NCBI GenBank assembly: GCA_902527245.1
Contig: CABZOI010000004.1
Span: 1-64,000, forward strand
DNA: 64,000 bases
Direction: 5' to 3'
Source of the DNA: an uncultured SAR92 cluster bacterium
GTDB lineage: Bacteria; Pseudomonadota; Gammaproteobacteria; Pseudomonadales; Porticoccaceae
Shown here piece after piece: positions 1 through 9,000 of the stretch. The notes under the pieces are model-generated. The model did not search any database and was not told the DNA's origin. It worked only from the letters and a program-made list of their open reading frames with translations. Positions within the stretch are counted from its first letter, which is position 1, and each line of letters begins with the position of its first letter. Position numbers and translations under genes: made by a program.

Positions 1-28
1 ATTACACTTTGCGGTTTGTAATGAGAAA

Positions 29-886
29 TTGCTTTTGAACAAATTATCGACATTACTTGAGAAAGATATCCCAAGATGCATTAGCAGAGCACTCGAAGAA
101 GATATCAATTCAGGAGACATAACATCTAAACTAATTCCTGAAAAACTCCGATCAAAGGCAGAGATTGTAACGCGAGAATTCGCAATATTATGCGGAGTTA
201 GTTGGGTCAATGAAATATTTGCCCAATTAGATGCATCGGTACAACTTCATTGGCTTGCAGAAGATGGAGATCAAATTAAACCGGACCAGGTATTTTTAAA
301 ACTTGAAGGTAGTACCAAAGTTCTATTGACCGCGGAGAGAACTATCCTTAATTTTTTGCAAACCCTCTCAGGTACAGCCACAAGAGCATATCAATATGCT
401 CAAATTGCTAAACACTCTAATATTCAAATCCTAGATACGCGAAAAACGATCCCAGGTTTGAGACTTGCACAAAAATACGCAGTTTCAATTGGAGGTTGTA
501 CAAATCATCGATTAGGTCTGTATGATGCGTTTCTTATAAAAGAAAATCATATAAAAGCTTGCGGTGGTATTTCCATGGCTATTGAGCGAGCGAGGAAGAT
601 TGAGCCTAACTGTGAAATTCAGATAGAGGTAGAAAATTTGGAGGAATTTCGCCAAGCAATTAATGCTAAAGCAGACATTATCCTTGTTGATAATTTTTCT
701 ACCGAAGATATGAAAAATATAAGCAGGATAGAGACTTACAGTACAAAAATTGAAGCCTCTGGAAATATCAACTTGAATAATCTCGCAAACCATTTGAAAT
801 CAAGTCTGCAGATCAATCGAATATCCTGTGGTGATTTAACTAAGTCAATAAAAGCAATTGATTTATCGATGAGATTGCTAGATTAA
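29..886 (+). CDS. nadC: Nicotinate-nucleotide pyrophosphorylase (quinolinate phosphoribosyltransferase)
   Basis: Converts quinolinate and PRPP to nicotinate mononucleotide in de novo NAD synthesis, in the cytoplasm. The sequence shows the family motifs in order: TAERTILNFLQ (about residues 102-112), DTRKTIPGLR (about 136-145, PRPP/quinolinate-binding Arg and Lys) and HRLGLYDAFLIKENH (about 160-174). At 285 residues it is close to full length. The start is uncertain: the given start is a TTG with no clear ribosome binding site, and the reading frame stays open leftwards to the window edge, so the real start could lie upstream outside the window by the dozen or so residues seen in E. coli NadC. 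It is followed after 29 bp by pilD in the same direction. Confidence 0.95.
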   Translation: MLLNKLSTLLEKDIPRCISRALEEDINSGDITSKLIPEKLRSKAEIVTREFAILCGVSWVNEIFAQLDASVQLHWLAEDGDQIKPDQVFLKLEGSTKVLLTAERTILNFLQTLSGTATRAYQYAQIAKHSNIQILDTRKTIPGLRLAQKYAVSIGGCTNHRLGLYDAFLIKENHIKACGGISMAIERARKIEPNCEIQIEVENLEEFRQAINAKADIILVDNFSTEDMKNISRIETYSTKIEASGNINLNNLANHLKSSLQINRISCGDLTKSIKAIDLSMRLLD

Positions 887-915
887 ACTTTTATGACGGA
901 AAATGATGTAGAGAA

Positions 916-1767
916 ATGAATCTAGAATTCTCAAATTTATACTCTATATATATGCTTATATTTGGGTTAGTCGTCGGAAGTTTTCTAAACGTTATAATCA
1001 TAAGATTACCCAAAACCTTAAAGGTTATTTGGGCTAACTCTAATAAATGTACGGATTTAACTAGCGATAATTTTTCAATTTATAAAAACATGCTATGGAA
1101 AGGCAGATCCAAATGTTCTCACTGTAATTCAGTCATAAGAGCACAGGATAATATTCCAATATTGAGTTATCTGCTCTTAAGGGGTATCTGCCCAAAATGC
1201 AAAAATAAGATATCAATCCAGTATCCCATTGTAGAGACAATTACCGGTGGATGCTTTTTTATATTATTTTTTATTGCAGAAACTATGCTTCAGTGGGGAA
1301 TTTTGGCGCTTTTCTTTTCTTTTTTAATTGTACTTTTCACTATAGACATTAACGAGATGATATTGCCAGACATCTTGACTATCCCTTTATTGTGGATTGG
1401 ATTGCTCATTAATATTAGTGGTTATTTTGTTAAATTAGATGACGCAGTCATTGGCGCTTTTTTGGGTTACGCAATTCTTTGGTCTATATTTTGGCTCTTC
1501 AAGCTAATTACTGGGAAAATTGGTATGGGGTATGGTGATTTCAAGTATATGTCAGCCTTGGGAGCTTGGTTAGGTTGGCAATCAATACCAAGTATTCTGC
1601 TCATAGCAAGTATTCTAGGCATTACTTTTGGAATTGTCGCAAGCCGCAAATCATCGAAAAAAAGTCTACAATTCCCGTTCGGTCCCTTTTTATCAATTGC
1701 CGGAGGGATATTAATAATAGTGAATTTAAATGATACGTTCAGTTTTGCTGACTTATCAAATCTCTAA
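916..1767 (+). CDS. pilD: Type IV prepilin peptidase / N-methyltransferase
   Basis: Inner-membrane aspartic protease (A24 family) that cleaves and N-methylates type IV pilins and type II secretion pseudopilins. Visible features are the N-terminal GSFLNVIIIRLP segment (about 21-32), two zinc-type CxxC pairs (C67/C70 and C92/C95) in the cytoplasmic methyltransferase domain, the first catalytic Asp near residue 144 (FTIDINEMILPD) and the second in GYGDFK (about 205-210, Asp208). Several hydrophobic segments follow. The 283-residue length is typical. It sits between nadC and coaE, in the same direction; the pilA, pilB and pilC genes often found between nadC and pilD in Pseudomonas-type genomes are missing here, so its substrates are encoded elsewhere. 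Confidence 0.95.
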   Translation: MNLEFSNLYSIYMLIFGLVVGSFLNVIIIRLPKTLKVIWANSNKCTDLTSDNFSIYKNMLWKGRSKCSHCNSVIRAQDNIPILSYLLLRGICPKCKNKISIQYPIVETITGGCFFILFFIAETMLQWGILALFFSFLIVLFTIDINEMILPDILTIPLLWIGLLINISGYFVKLDDAVIGAFLGYAILWSIFWLFKLITGKIGMGYGDFKYMSALGAWLGWQSIPSILLIASILGITFGIVASRKSSKKSLQFPFGPFLSIAGGILIIVNLNDTFSFADLSNL

Positions 1768-1785
1768 AATAGTTATGAGAAGACT

Positions 1786-2400
1786 ATGAGCTCATTTAAC
1801 TGCTTCGTGGTTGGGTTAACAGGCGGCATTGGTAGTGGCAAATCTACTGCCTCACAATATTTCGAACAGCTTGGAATACATATTGTAAATGCTGATCAAG
1901 TTGCAAGAGATTGCGTCATGCCTGGAACGTCCGCACTCGATGAGATCATCAACCATTTTGGAAAAAAAATAATCGATAAAAATGGAGATCTAAATCGATC
2001 TGAGCTAAGAAAAATTATATTCGACAATGAGTCAGCAAAAATGTGGTTGGAACAACTTCTCCATCCAATTATTAGAGACGAATTAATTTTGAGAATAAAT
2101 AAAGCGTCTAGTGTTTATGTCATACTTGAATCGCCCCTTCTTTTTGAAACAAAACAGGATAGTTTGACTGATACTACTTTGGTAATCGATTCGCCAATAG
2201 AACTTCAAATTAAAAGAGCCTCGAAGAGAGACCAAACATCCGAAGAAGCCATAAAAAAAATAATAAACTCTCAAATGAAAAGAGAAGAAAGAATTAAAAT
2301 GGCAACTTTCGTTATAGAAAACAAAAATAATGTTAATGATCTAAAGAAACACGTTAAACTTTTGCATGAAAAATTTACAAAGTTGGCTGCAAAAAAATGA
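1786..2400 (+). CDS. coaE: Dephospho-CoA kinase
   Basis: Catalyses the last step of coenzyme A synthesis, ATP-dependent phosphorylation of the 3'-hydroxyl of dephospho-CoA. The P-loop GGIGSGKST is at residues 13-21, followed by the NADQVARD segment (about 35-42) typical of the family, and the length of 204 residues is normal. The gene starts 18 bp after pilD, and its stop overlaps the yacG start by 4 bp, so pilD, coaE and yacG form one transcription unit. This gene order is widely conserved in Gammaproteobacteria. Confidence 0.96.
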   Translation: MSSFNCFVVGLTGGIGSGKSTASQYFEQLGIHIVNADQVARDCVMPGTSALDEIINHFGKKIIDKNGDLNRSELRKIIFDNESAKMWLEQLLHPIIRDELILRINKASSVYVILESPLLFETKQDSLTDTTLVIDSPIELQIKRASKRDQTSEEAIKKIINSQMKREERIKMATFVIENKNNVNDLKKHVKLLHEKFTKLAAKK

Positions 2401-2579
2401 AACCTTCCAAAATAAAATGTCCGACCTGCGGCGTTGAGGTAAAGTGGACAAAAGCAGCAAAATACAGACCATTCTGTTCATCACGATGCCAAAGAATTGA
2501 CTTTGGGGATTGGGCAACAGAGAGCTATTCAATCTCCGAGTCTTCAGAGCAGGTTTATCAAGACGATAGCATTAATTAA
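2397..2579 (+). CDS. yacG: DNA gyrase inhibitor YacG, zinc-binding
   Basis: Small zinc-binding protein that in E. coli binds GyrB and inhibits DNA gyrase. The four zinc-ligand cysteines are visible at about residues 8, 11, 27 and 31 (CPTC and FCSSRC), followed by the family signature RCQRIDFGDWATESY. At 60 residues it is a typical size. The ATG overlaps the coaE stop by 4 bp, implying translational coupling. It converges on mutT, whose stop lies 20 bp away. Confidence 0.94.
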   Translation: MKPSKIKCPTCGVEVKWTKAAKYRPFCSSRCQRIDFGDWATESYSISESSEQVYQDDSIN

Positions 2580-2599
2580 TAGCTCTCTTCATTATTTTA

Positions 2600-2995
2600 T
2601 TAGATGTTTTGACTGATCCATCTTAATATGGATGTATTAGCAACTGGGAATGAATACTCCTTTAATTTCTCGCAACTTACCCAAGCTATCTTTTGACCCT
2701 CCTTTCCAGTCGCCTTACCATTGAAATCACGCACATACCAGACACTAAACACGATAAGTTGTTCCGGGTATTTGTGAGAAAATTGCAAAACTTTTTCGGC
2801 AACCGATACATTTATATCCAATTCTTCCTTTAGTTCTCTTCTTAACGCATCAAACTCAGCCTCTTCTGTCTCTATTTTACCACCAGGAAACTCCCACAAG
2901 TCACCCTGCAATGATCCTTTTGGACGCTTTGATATGAGCACCTCGTCAATTTTGATGTCGTTGCATCTCGATATTATTCCGATTACTACATTCAC
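2600..2995 (-). CDS. mutT: 8-oxo-dGTP diphosphatase MutT (Nudix hydrolase)
   Basis: Removes oxidised guanine nucleotides from the precursor pool. The Nudix box spans about residues 39-61 and keeps the REL-KEEL catalytic glutamates; the penultimate glycine of the consensus is an Asp here (EELDI). The C-terminal GKEGQKIAWV segment and the final Pro-Ala-Asn (FPVANTSIL) match E. coli MutT closely. Length is 131 residues, as expected. It is the last gene of the long minus-strand run, 36 bp after argJ; secA/argJ/mutT adjacency is common in Gammaproteobacteria. Confidence 0.92.
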   Translation of the reverse strand: MNVVIGIISRCNDIKIDEVLISKRPKGSLQGDLWEFPGGKIETEEAEFDALRRELKEELDINVSVAEKVLQFSHKYPEQLIVFSVWYVRDFNGKATGKEGQKIAWVSCEKLKEYSFPVANTSILRWISQNI

Positions 2996-3031
2996 TTATA
3001 CTAAGTTCGGCTCCTGAACCGATATTTTGGA

Positions 3032-4234
3032 TCAAATGGCGTGGTGAAGTACTTCATTGGACAATACTCTTTCTGAAGCCAACCCCCTTGCAAGATCGAT
3101 TTTCATCGCTAACACTTCGTCGAATAGATCATCAACATCGCCTGTCAAATGGGGGTTCACGCATCCATCAATGACTACGTGATTTTCATTAATCCATATA
3201 TTGATCTTTTTTTCATTTAAATCATTTAGATTCACATGTCCTATCGCCACTAGGATATAACCCCAAAACGGATTTCTATTCGATATTGCCGTCTTTACAG
3301 ACAGTGATTCTGCAATTTCAAAAGCGATTCTACTCGCCTCAAATTCACTTGCTGCATTAATTACAGATATTTCTAGAATATGTTTCGCATCCACTGGATC
3401 TTTGATTATTGCAAGTGCTAATTCGTCAAATAATGACACGAGACCACTGTAGAAAATATCAAAATTGCCATCATCCACAACGACTCCAGATTTACCAGTT
3501 GCAATCAAGAACGTACTATCATTAGTTGAAGTGTCTCTGTCTATAGTCAAACGATTGAAAGTTTTGTTTACTGCCTGAGTCAGCGCATAATTCAGTAATT
3601 CCTGATCAATTTTTGCATCAGTGGCAATAAAAGCAAGCATAGTAGCCATATTTGGTTTAATCATGCCTGAACCTTTAACTATCCCAGTTATATTAACTTT
3701 ATCATCCATGATTGTTTTAGAGGTTCCTTTTGGACCTGAGTCGATCGTGAGGATTCCTTGAGCTGCTTCACTCCAGCCCGACGGCGATAAATTTTTTAAT
3801 GCCTTCGGTATTGCAGTCAAAATTTTTTTTACCGGCAGATACTCGCCTACCTTGCCAGTGGAGCATGGCATTACTGCTTCAATATGACTATTGGTAATCT
3901 CAGCAAGATACTTGCACACACTTTCAGCATCAATAAGTCCTTGCTTTCCAGTCCCAGAATTAGCAATGCCTGTATTCACTATAATGTACTCCGGAGAGCG
4001 TAGTGAAAGATTGCGCTCACAAATTTTTACGGGAGCTGCTTTCAAAGTACTACTCGTAAACACTCCTGCCAGATTACAGTCTCTCTGAAGTTCTAAAACA
4101 ACAAGATCAGGCTCCGTTTTATCAAGTATTCCTGCTGACGTCGTGCCTAGTCTCACACCATTAATGGGGACCAAATTAATCAATTTTTTAACCTCTAAAT
4201 CCGAAAAGTATCTACTCAGATCTTCCCACAGCAA
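3032..4234 (-). CDS. argJ: Bifunctional ornithine acetyltransferase / N-acetylglutamate synthase
   Basis: Transfers acetyl groups between N-acetylornithine and glutamate in the cyclic arginine pathway, and may also use acetyl-CoA. The precursor self-cleaves before the conserved Thr of the ATML motif, seen here as Thr198 in KPNMATML, preceded by KGSGMI; this cleavage gives alpha and beta subunits. DRDTSTND (about 250) is another conserved stretch. The start is a TTG lying inside the secA 3' end (19-bp overlap), preceded by a purine-rich stretch; no ATG is available nearby, and a slightly later TTG is possible. The 400-residue length is normal. Confidence 0.93.
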   Translation of the reverse strand: MLWEDLSRYFSDLEVKKLINLVPINGVRLGTTSAGILDKTEPDLVVLELQRDCNLAGVFTSSTLKAAPVKICERNLSLRSPEYIIVNTGIANSGTGKQGLIDAESVCKYLAEITNSHIEAVMPCSTGKVGEYLPVKKILTAIPKALKNLSPSGWSEAAQGILTIDSGPKGTSKTIMDDKVNITGIVKGSGMIKPNMATMLAFIATDAKIDQELLNYALTQAVNKTFNRLTIDRDTSTNDSTFLIATGKSGVVVDDGNFDIFYSGLVSLFDELALAIIKDPVDAKHILEISVINAASEFEASRIAFEIAESLSVKTAISNRNPFWGYILVAIGHVNLNDLNEKKINIWINENHVVIDGCVNPHLTGDVDDLFDEVLAMKIDLARGLASERVLSNEVLHHAI

Positions 4235-7005
4235 TGTTTATACTTCTTTCCTGATCCACAAGGGCATTGATCATTTCTACCAACTTTTGGCCCTTCCCTA
4301 ACCACCGGCTTTACGTTGTCTCTTTGAGATACGCTCTCTGACTCATCATCATTTATACCCGTAACTTTCGCATGCTTGTAATCGCGATCTTTCTGTTCGA
4401 GTGCTCTACGTCTTTCAAGCTCCCTTATCTCCTCATCTGAAGCAAACTTAAGGTGACTCAAGTACCGAATAGTTTCATACTTAATTTTATCCAGTAGTTC
4501 TTCAAAAAGCCGAAAAGACTCTCGCTTATATTCTTGCTTTGGATTTTTTTGGGCGTACGCTCTCAAACCGATACCTTGCCGTAACTGCTCCATTGATGAA
4601 AGGTGATCTTTCCACAATGTGTCAACCACTTGAAGCATAACTTGCCTCTCTATATCTTTAATTTGTTCGCCAAATTGAGAATATTTTGCTTGATATTCAT
4701 CCTCAACTAGAGAAACAATCCGTTGACGTAAACCTTGCTCATCGAGTCTATTATCAGCTTCTAACCATTGTGAGACTGCCAGTCTCACCCCAAAATCTTT
4801 CATCAATGCATCTTCTAATCCCTTTATATCCCACTGCTCATCAACACTCATTATCGGTATAAAACGGCTTATACAAGAATTGATAACATCCTCTCTGATA
4901 GCGGATATTATCTCTGAAATTTCCTCATCCTCTAGAATATCTCGTCGTTGCTGATATATAACTTGACGTTGGTCATTCGCAACATCATCGTATTCCAATA
5001 AATGTTTTCGAATGTCGAAATTCCTGCCCTCGACCTTTCGCTGAGCTTTGACGATTGAACTAGTTACCATTTTATGTGAAATGGACTCACCGTACTCCAT
5101 TCCCATGCGACGCATCATGTTTTTTACAGTGTCGGAAGCAAAAAGTCTCATAAGAGGATCCTCGAGCGACAAATAAAACCTTGAGACTCCAGGGTCTCCT
5201 TGTCGCCCTGCACGGCCTCTCAACTGATTATCAATTCTTCTCGATTCATGCCTTTCTGTCGCAATAATATGTAATCCACCTGCATCAACAACTTTCTGAT
5301 GCCTTTGTTCCCAGTGTAATTTAAGTTCAGCAAGTTGGTTCTCCGTAACATTTTTTTGCTTCCTCAATTCACTCACCTCAGCCTCAAAATTTCCTCCTAA
5401 TACTATATCTGTCCCTCTACCTGCCATGTTTGTGGCTATAGTGACTGCTCCAGGTTTCCCAGCATTTACAATAATTGTGGCCTCTAACTCGTGTTGCTTC
5501 GCATTTAACACTTTGTGATCTACTTTATTCTTCTTTAGCATCTTTGATAGCATTTCAGAGGTTTCGACAGATGCCGTCCCTACAAGCACAGGAGCACCTT
5601 TTTCGATGATTAATTTAATATCATCAATTACCGCTTCAAATTTTTCTTCCTGTGTAAGAAAAATAATGTCATCTTCATCTTTTCTTACAACAGTCGTATT
5701 TGTTGGAATAACTGCTACTTTAAGGTTGTAAATTTGTTGAAATTCAAAAGCCTCAGTATCAGCTGTTCCCGTCATACCAGATAATTTTTCATACAACCTA
5801 AAATAATTTTGAAATGTGGTAGAGGCCAAGGTTTGACTTTCTTGCTGAATATGCAGATTCTCTTTTGCCTCGATGGCTTGGTGCAAGCCGTCAGATAACC
5901 TTCTACCAGGCATAGTTCTGCCTGTATGTTCATCAATCAGGACAGCTTGGCCATCTTTTATAAGATATTCAACATCCTTTGTGAAAAGGTATTTCGCTCT
6001 TAATGCTGAATTAACATGATGCAGTAAAGCTAAATTTGAGGCTTGGTAAAGATTTTGGTTTTGTTCCAGCAATCCAGCATTTATCAAAATCTCTTCAATT
6101 TTCTGGTGCCCATCTTCTGTCAACTCAACACTTCGACTTTTTTCATCAAGTGTAAAGTCCCCTTCTAAATTCTCTGAGTCGTCAGATTCATTCGATTCTT
6201 CAGATGGAGTAACTAAATCTAAGCCCAATATCAGTTTGCTCATTTTCTTATATATGATTGAGCTATTCTTTGTAGCGCCGGAGATAACCAAAGGTGTTCT
6301 AGCTTCATCAATCAGAATCGAATCAACTTCATCGACAATTGCAAAGGAAAGATCCCTCTGAACTTTGTCCTCAAGACGAAGAGCCATATTATCTCTCAAA
6401 TAATCAAATCCAAATTCATTATTAGTACCGTACGTGACGTCGGCATTGTAGGCTTCAGCTCGACTGCATTCATTAATCTCACCACTTGTATATATAATGA
6501 AGGAATTTGCACTCCCAGATCCCTGATATGACTGAATAATCCCAACCGTAAGGCCAAGCGCGTTATAGATCGGTGCCATCCATGAGGCATCTCTCTTGGC
6601 CAAATAATCGTTTACCGTAATTATGTGAACAGAATTGTCACATAAGGCATTAAAGTATGCGGGCAGAGTAGCTACTAATGTTTTACCTTCACCAGTTTTC
6701 ATTTCAGCAATTTGACCCTGATTCAAAACCAATCCGCCTAAAATTTGTACATCGAAATGACGCATTTTTAGAGTTCGAGATGAAGTTTCTCTGACTGTGG
6801 CAAAAGCTTCAATTAAAACATCATCTAAAACATCACCATTGGTAATTCTATCCTTTAGAATCTTTGTATTATTAAAAAGCTCTGCGTCCGACAAATTTTT
6901 ATATTTGTCTTCTGCTTTATTTATTTTTCCAACGATTCGATTTAGTTGCCGAATAGCTCTATCGTTACTTGAACCAAAAATAGATTTCAATAGCTTAGAA
7001 AACAT
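4216..7005 (-). CDS. secA: Preprotein translocase ATPase SecA
   Basis: Motor of the Sec pathway, driving unfolded preproteins through SecYEG at the inner membrane. Features in order: Walker A in MKTGEGKTL (about 102-110), DEVD box in FAIVDEVDSILIDEARTPL (Asp-Glu-Val-Asp about 225-228), the second helicase domain with ATNMAGRGTDI and the QLRGRAGRQGDPG segment, and a C-terminal zinc/SecB-binding tail with CPCGSGKKYKHCC close to the end. Length is 929 residues, slightly longer than E. coli SecA (901). No secM-like leader is seen; the M23 peptidase gene occupies the position between lpxC and secA, as in Pseudomonas. Confidence 0.98.
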   Translation of the reverse strand: MFSKLLKSIFGSSNDRAIRQLNRIVGKINKAEDKYKNLSDAELFNNTKILKDRITNGDVLDDVLIEAFATVRETSSRTLKMRHFDVQILGGLVLNQGQIAEMKTGEGKTLVATLPAYFNALCDNSVHIITVNDYLAKRDASWMAPIYNALGLTVGIIQSYQGSGSANSFIIYTSGEINECSRAEAYNADVTYGTNNEFGFDYLRDNMALRLEDKVQRDLSFAIVDEVDSILIDEARTPLVISGATKNSSIIYKKMSKLILGLDLVTPSEESNESDDSENLEGDFTLDEKSRSVELTEDGHQKIEEILINAGLLEQNQNLYQASNLALLHHVNSALRAKYLFTKDVEYLIKDGQAVLIDEHTGRTMPGRRLSDGLHQAIEAKENLHIQQESQTLASTTFQNYFRLYEKLSGMTGTADTEAFEFQQIYNLKVAVIPTNTTVVRKDEDDIIFLTQEEKFEAVIDDIKLIIEKGAPVLVGTASVETSEMLSKMLKKNKVDHKVLNAKQHELEATIIVNAGKPGAVTIATNMAGRGTDIVLGGNFEAEVSELRKQKNVTENQLAELKLHWEQRHQKVVDAGGLHIIATERHESRRIDNQLRGRAGRQGDPGVSRFYLSLEDPLMRLFASDTVKNMMRRMGMEYGESISHKMVTSSIVKAQRKVEGRNFDIRKHLLEYDDVANDQRQVIYQQRRDILEDEEISEIISAIREDVINSCISRFIPIMSVDEQWDIKGLEDALMKDFGVRLAVSQWLEADNRLDEQGLRQRIVSLVEDEYQAKYSQFGEQIKDIERQVMLQVVDTLWKDHLSSMEQLRQGIGLRAYAQKNPKQEYKRESFRLFEELLDKIKYETIRYLSHLKFASDEEIRELERRRALEQKDRDYKHAKVTGINDDESESVSQRDNVKPVVREGPKVGRNDQCPCGSGKKYKHCCGKI

Positions 7006-7058
7006 AACGTGTCATCGTATCCAGAATTAATAATAAATATGTAAGTAAACAGATACGA

Positions 7059-8000
7059 TTATCTGATAGTTCGATTGATGTATGATGAAGGATCTACGGT
7101 TCTCCCGTTTTTATGAACTTCAAAATGAACATGAGGTCCTGTTGATCTGCCGGAACTGCCCATCTTCGCCACAACCTGACCTTTTTTTACAATGCTGCCA
7201 AGCTCTACGATATTCTTATCATTGTGCGCGTATCTTGTCACAAAACCATCATTATGACTTATCTCTACCATTAAGCCATATCCACTCTTTTCTCCCGACC
7301 ATGTCACAATACCTGAGCCAACAGCTAAAATATCGTCACCTTTTCTCCCTGCAAAATCCACACCTGCATGCCACTGCTTTTTACCATGAAAAGGATCAGT
7401 TCTCATCCCATAATCCGAGGACATCCAACCCCTTCTTATGGGTTTGCCTGCGATTGTTTGTTCAGTCTTAAGATTCTTATCTGTTAGAATTTTTTCAAGA
7501 ATACCCAATTGTGCTTCGCGCGCATTGATTTCAAATTCAAGTTCAGCAAAATTTTTAGAATATTTATCCATGCTTACCGATGAATCTAAAGCATCAAGAT
7601 TTTGACCCTCGGGACCCCCTAAACCAGGATCCTGAGAAAAATTGAATTCCCTTTGTTCTAAAGCTGCCACATCGATAAGTTGCTCTCCAAGTGCATCGAG
7701 ACGAACTAATCGATATCTAAGCTGTGCAAGGTTCACAGTCATTGCTCTTAGAGAATCCTCTAGGTCGCTCTTGTTATCGTCGACTGCTTCTCTTTGAGCA
7801 ACTATTTGGAGTTGCATTTCTGCAAGTGTGTTCTGAAATACACTTTCCCATTTAATTTCAGCAACCTTAAAACCCATGGCTGCTCCAATCGAAAGTGGAC
7901 CTCCAAATAAAATAACTAGAAAGAAAATGTTGGCCCTTGAGCTTAAATCGAAAACTCTTGGCTTACTTGCATTCTTACTATTTACAAAGATGAATTTCAT
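7059..8000 (-). CDS. M23 family (LytM-type) metallopeptidase, membrane-anchored
   Basis: Predicted periplasmic zinc endopeptidase or septal amidase activator of the LytM type. One N-terminal membrane segment (about 24-44) is followed by a charged, probably coiled-coil region (about 48-180) and a C-terminal peptidase M23 domain (about 190-310). Zinc ligands appear intact: His211 and Asp215 in HAGVDFAG and His292 in the HVHFEV motif, with His290 as a catalytic His. The intact ligands suggest an active enzyme rather than an EnvC-like activator, though this is inference. It lies between lpxC and secA, matching the PA4404-type gene of Pseudomonas, so a role in cell-wall remodelling alongside the division cluster is likely. 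Confidence 0.88.
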   Translation of the reverse strand: MKFIFVNSKNASKPRVFDLSSRANIFFLVILFGGPLSIGAAMGFKVAEIKWESVFQNTLAEMQLQIVAQREAVDDNKSDLEDSLRAMTVNLAQLRYRLVRLDALGEQLIDVAALEQREFNFSQDPGLGGPEGQNLDALDSSVSMDKYSKNFAELEFEINAREAQLGILEKILTDKNLKTEQTIAGKPIRRGWMSSDYGMRTDPFHGKKQWHAGVDFAGRKGDDILAVGSGIVTWSGEKSGYGLMVEISHNDGFVTRYAHNDKNIVELGSIVKKGQVVAKMGSSGRSTGPHVHFEVHKNGRTVDPSSYINRTIR

Positions 8001-8017
8001 ATTTTACCCAAACAAAT

Positions 8018-8923
8018 TTACGCACAAATGCTATATGAAATTGGCATTTCACTATCATCTTCCTCAAATGTAACATATTCCCAAGCTTCTTTGTTGTCCA
8101 GCAATGCTCTAATAGATATGTTATTCAATTCATGGCCAGATTTAAAGGCCTCATATACTCCAATTAAGCTGTATCCAGATACGTAAAGATCACCAAGAGC
8201 ATCCAAAATTTTATGTTTAACAAATTCGTCCTCGTATCTCAGTCCATTCTTATTAGCAATGCAATTTTCCTCGATTCCAACCGCATTATCTAAACTGGCG
8301 CCTCTGGCAAGTCCAAGAGTTTTGAGATACTCAATGTCTCTCATGAATCCAAATGTTCTAGCACGGCTTATTTCTCTAATATATGAATCACTGGATAACA
8401 TAATACTCGCTGAAAGCTTCTGTTGTTTCAAAAAAGGGTGATCAAAATCCATTGAAAATCTAAATTCAGAGTTAGCTCCGGGCTTAAATTCGACGAATTT
8501 ACCTTCTTTTTCCACTCTAATCGGCTTTTTGATTTTGATAAACTTCTTGGGTTTGTCTTGCTCGACAATTCCTGCAGATACAAGCAAAAATACAAAATTA
8601 CTTGAACTTCCATCCATTATCGGAACTTCCTCTTGATCGAGATCTACAATCACATTATCTATACCCAATCCAGCCAAGGCAGACATTAGATGTTCAATGG
8701 TAGAAACTTTTAAGCCTTCGTAACTCAGAGTTGTATGCAGGTGGGTATCGCCAACAAGATAGGGAGAAACCTTAATTTTTTTCTTTAGATCAACGTCGGT
8801 ACGTCGAAAAATTATCCCAGTGTTTGGAGGCGCTGGATTTAAAGTCATATAAACTTTCACGCCAGAATGTAATCCAACACCACATGCGGAGATTGACGTT
8901 TTAATTGATCTTTGTCTTGTCAT
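8018..8923 (-). CDS. lpxC: UDP-3-O-acyl-N-acetylglucosamine deacetylase
   Basis: Zinc-dependent committed step of lipid A synthesis in the cytoplasm. Counting from the ATG chosen here, the zinc ligands are His78 (STIEHLMSAL), His237 and Asp241 (VKHKILDALGD), with His264 as the catalytic histidine in KSGHELNN; these lie within one or two positions of the E. coli residues. The N-terminal QRSIKTSISACGVGLHSG matches the family start. I prefer the ATG at 8923 over the TTG two codons upstream because it fits the family N-terminus. The gene follows ftsZ by 77 bp, where a candidate own promoter is visible. Presence of LpxC confirms an LPS-making Gram-negative. Confidence 0.96.
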   Translation of the reverse strand: MTRQRSIKTSISACGVGLHSGVKVYMTLNPAPPNTGIIFRRTDVDLKKKIKVSPYLVGDTHLHTTLSYEGLKVSTIEHLMSALAGLGIDNVIVDLDQEEVPIMDGSSSNFVFLLVSAGIVEQDKPKKFIKIKKPIRVEKEGKFVEFKPGANSEFRFSMDFDHPFLKQQKLSASIMLSSDSYIREISRARTFGFMRDIEYLKTLGLARGASLDNAVGIEENCIANKNGLRYEDEFVKHKILDALGDLYVSGYSLIGVYEAFKSGHELNNISIRALLDNKEAWEYVTFEEDDSEMPISYSICA

Positions 8924-8935
8924 TTTCAAGTGAAC

Positions 8936-8964
8936 ATAAAAAATAGCCGAAGATAATATGTCAA
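8936..8964 (-). promoter_or_regulatory. Candidate lpxC promoter
   Basis: On the minus strand a perfect -35 hexamer TTGACA (8959-8964) is followed by a 17-bp spacer and a weak -10 TTTTAT (8936-8941). E. coli lpxC also has its own promoter after ftsZ. The predicted transcript would have only a very short leader before the lpxC ATG at 8923, which weakens the call. Confidence 0.3.
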
Positions 8965-9000
8965 TTGCGCAATAATTGATAATAAAAGTTTACTTCATAA

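Noticed and set aside
7082-7471. 129-codon plus-strand frame opposite the M23 peptidase
   Set aside because: Overlaps the peptidase domain in reverse; composition and lack of ribosome binding site mark it as a shadow frame.
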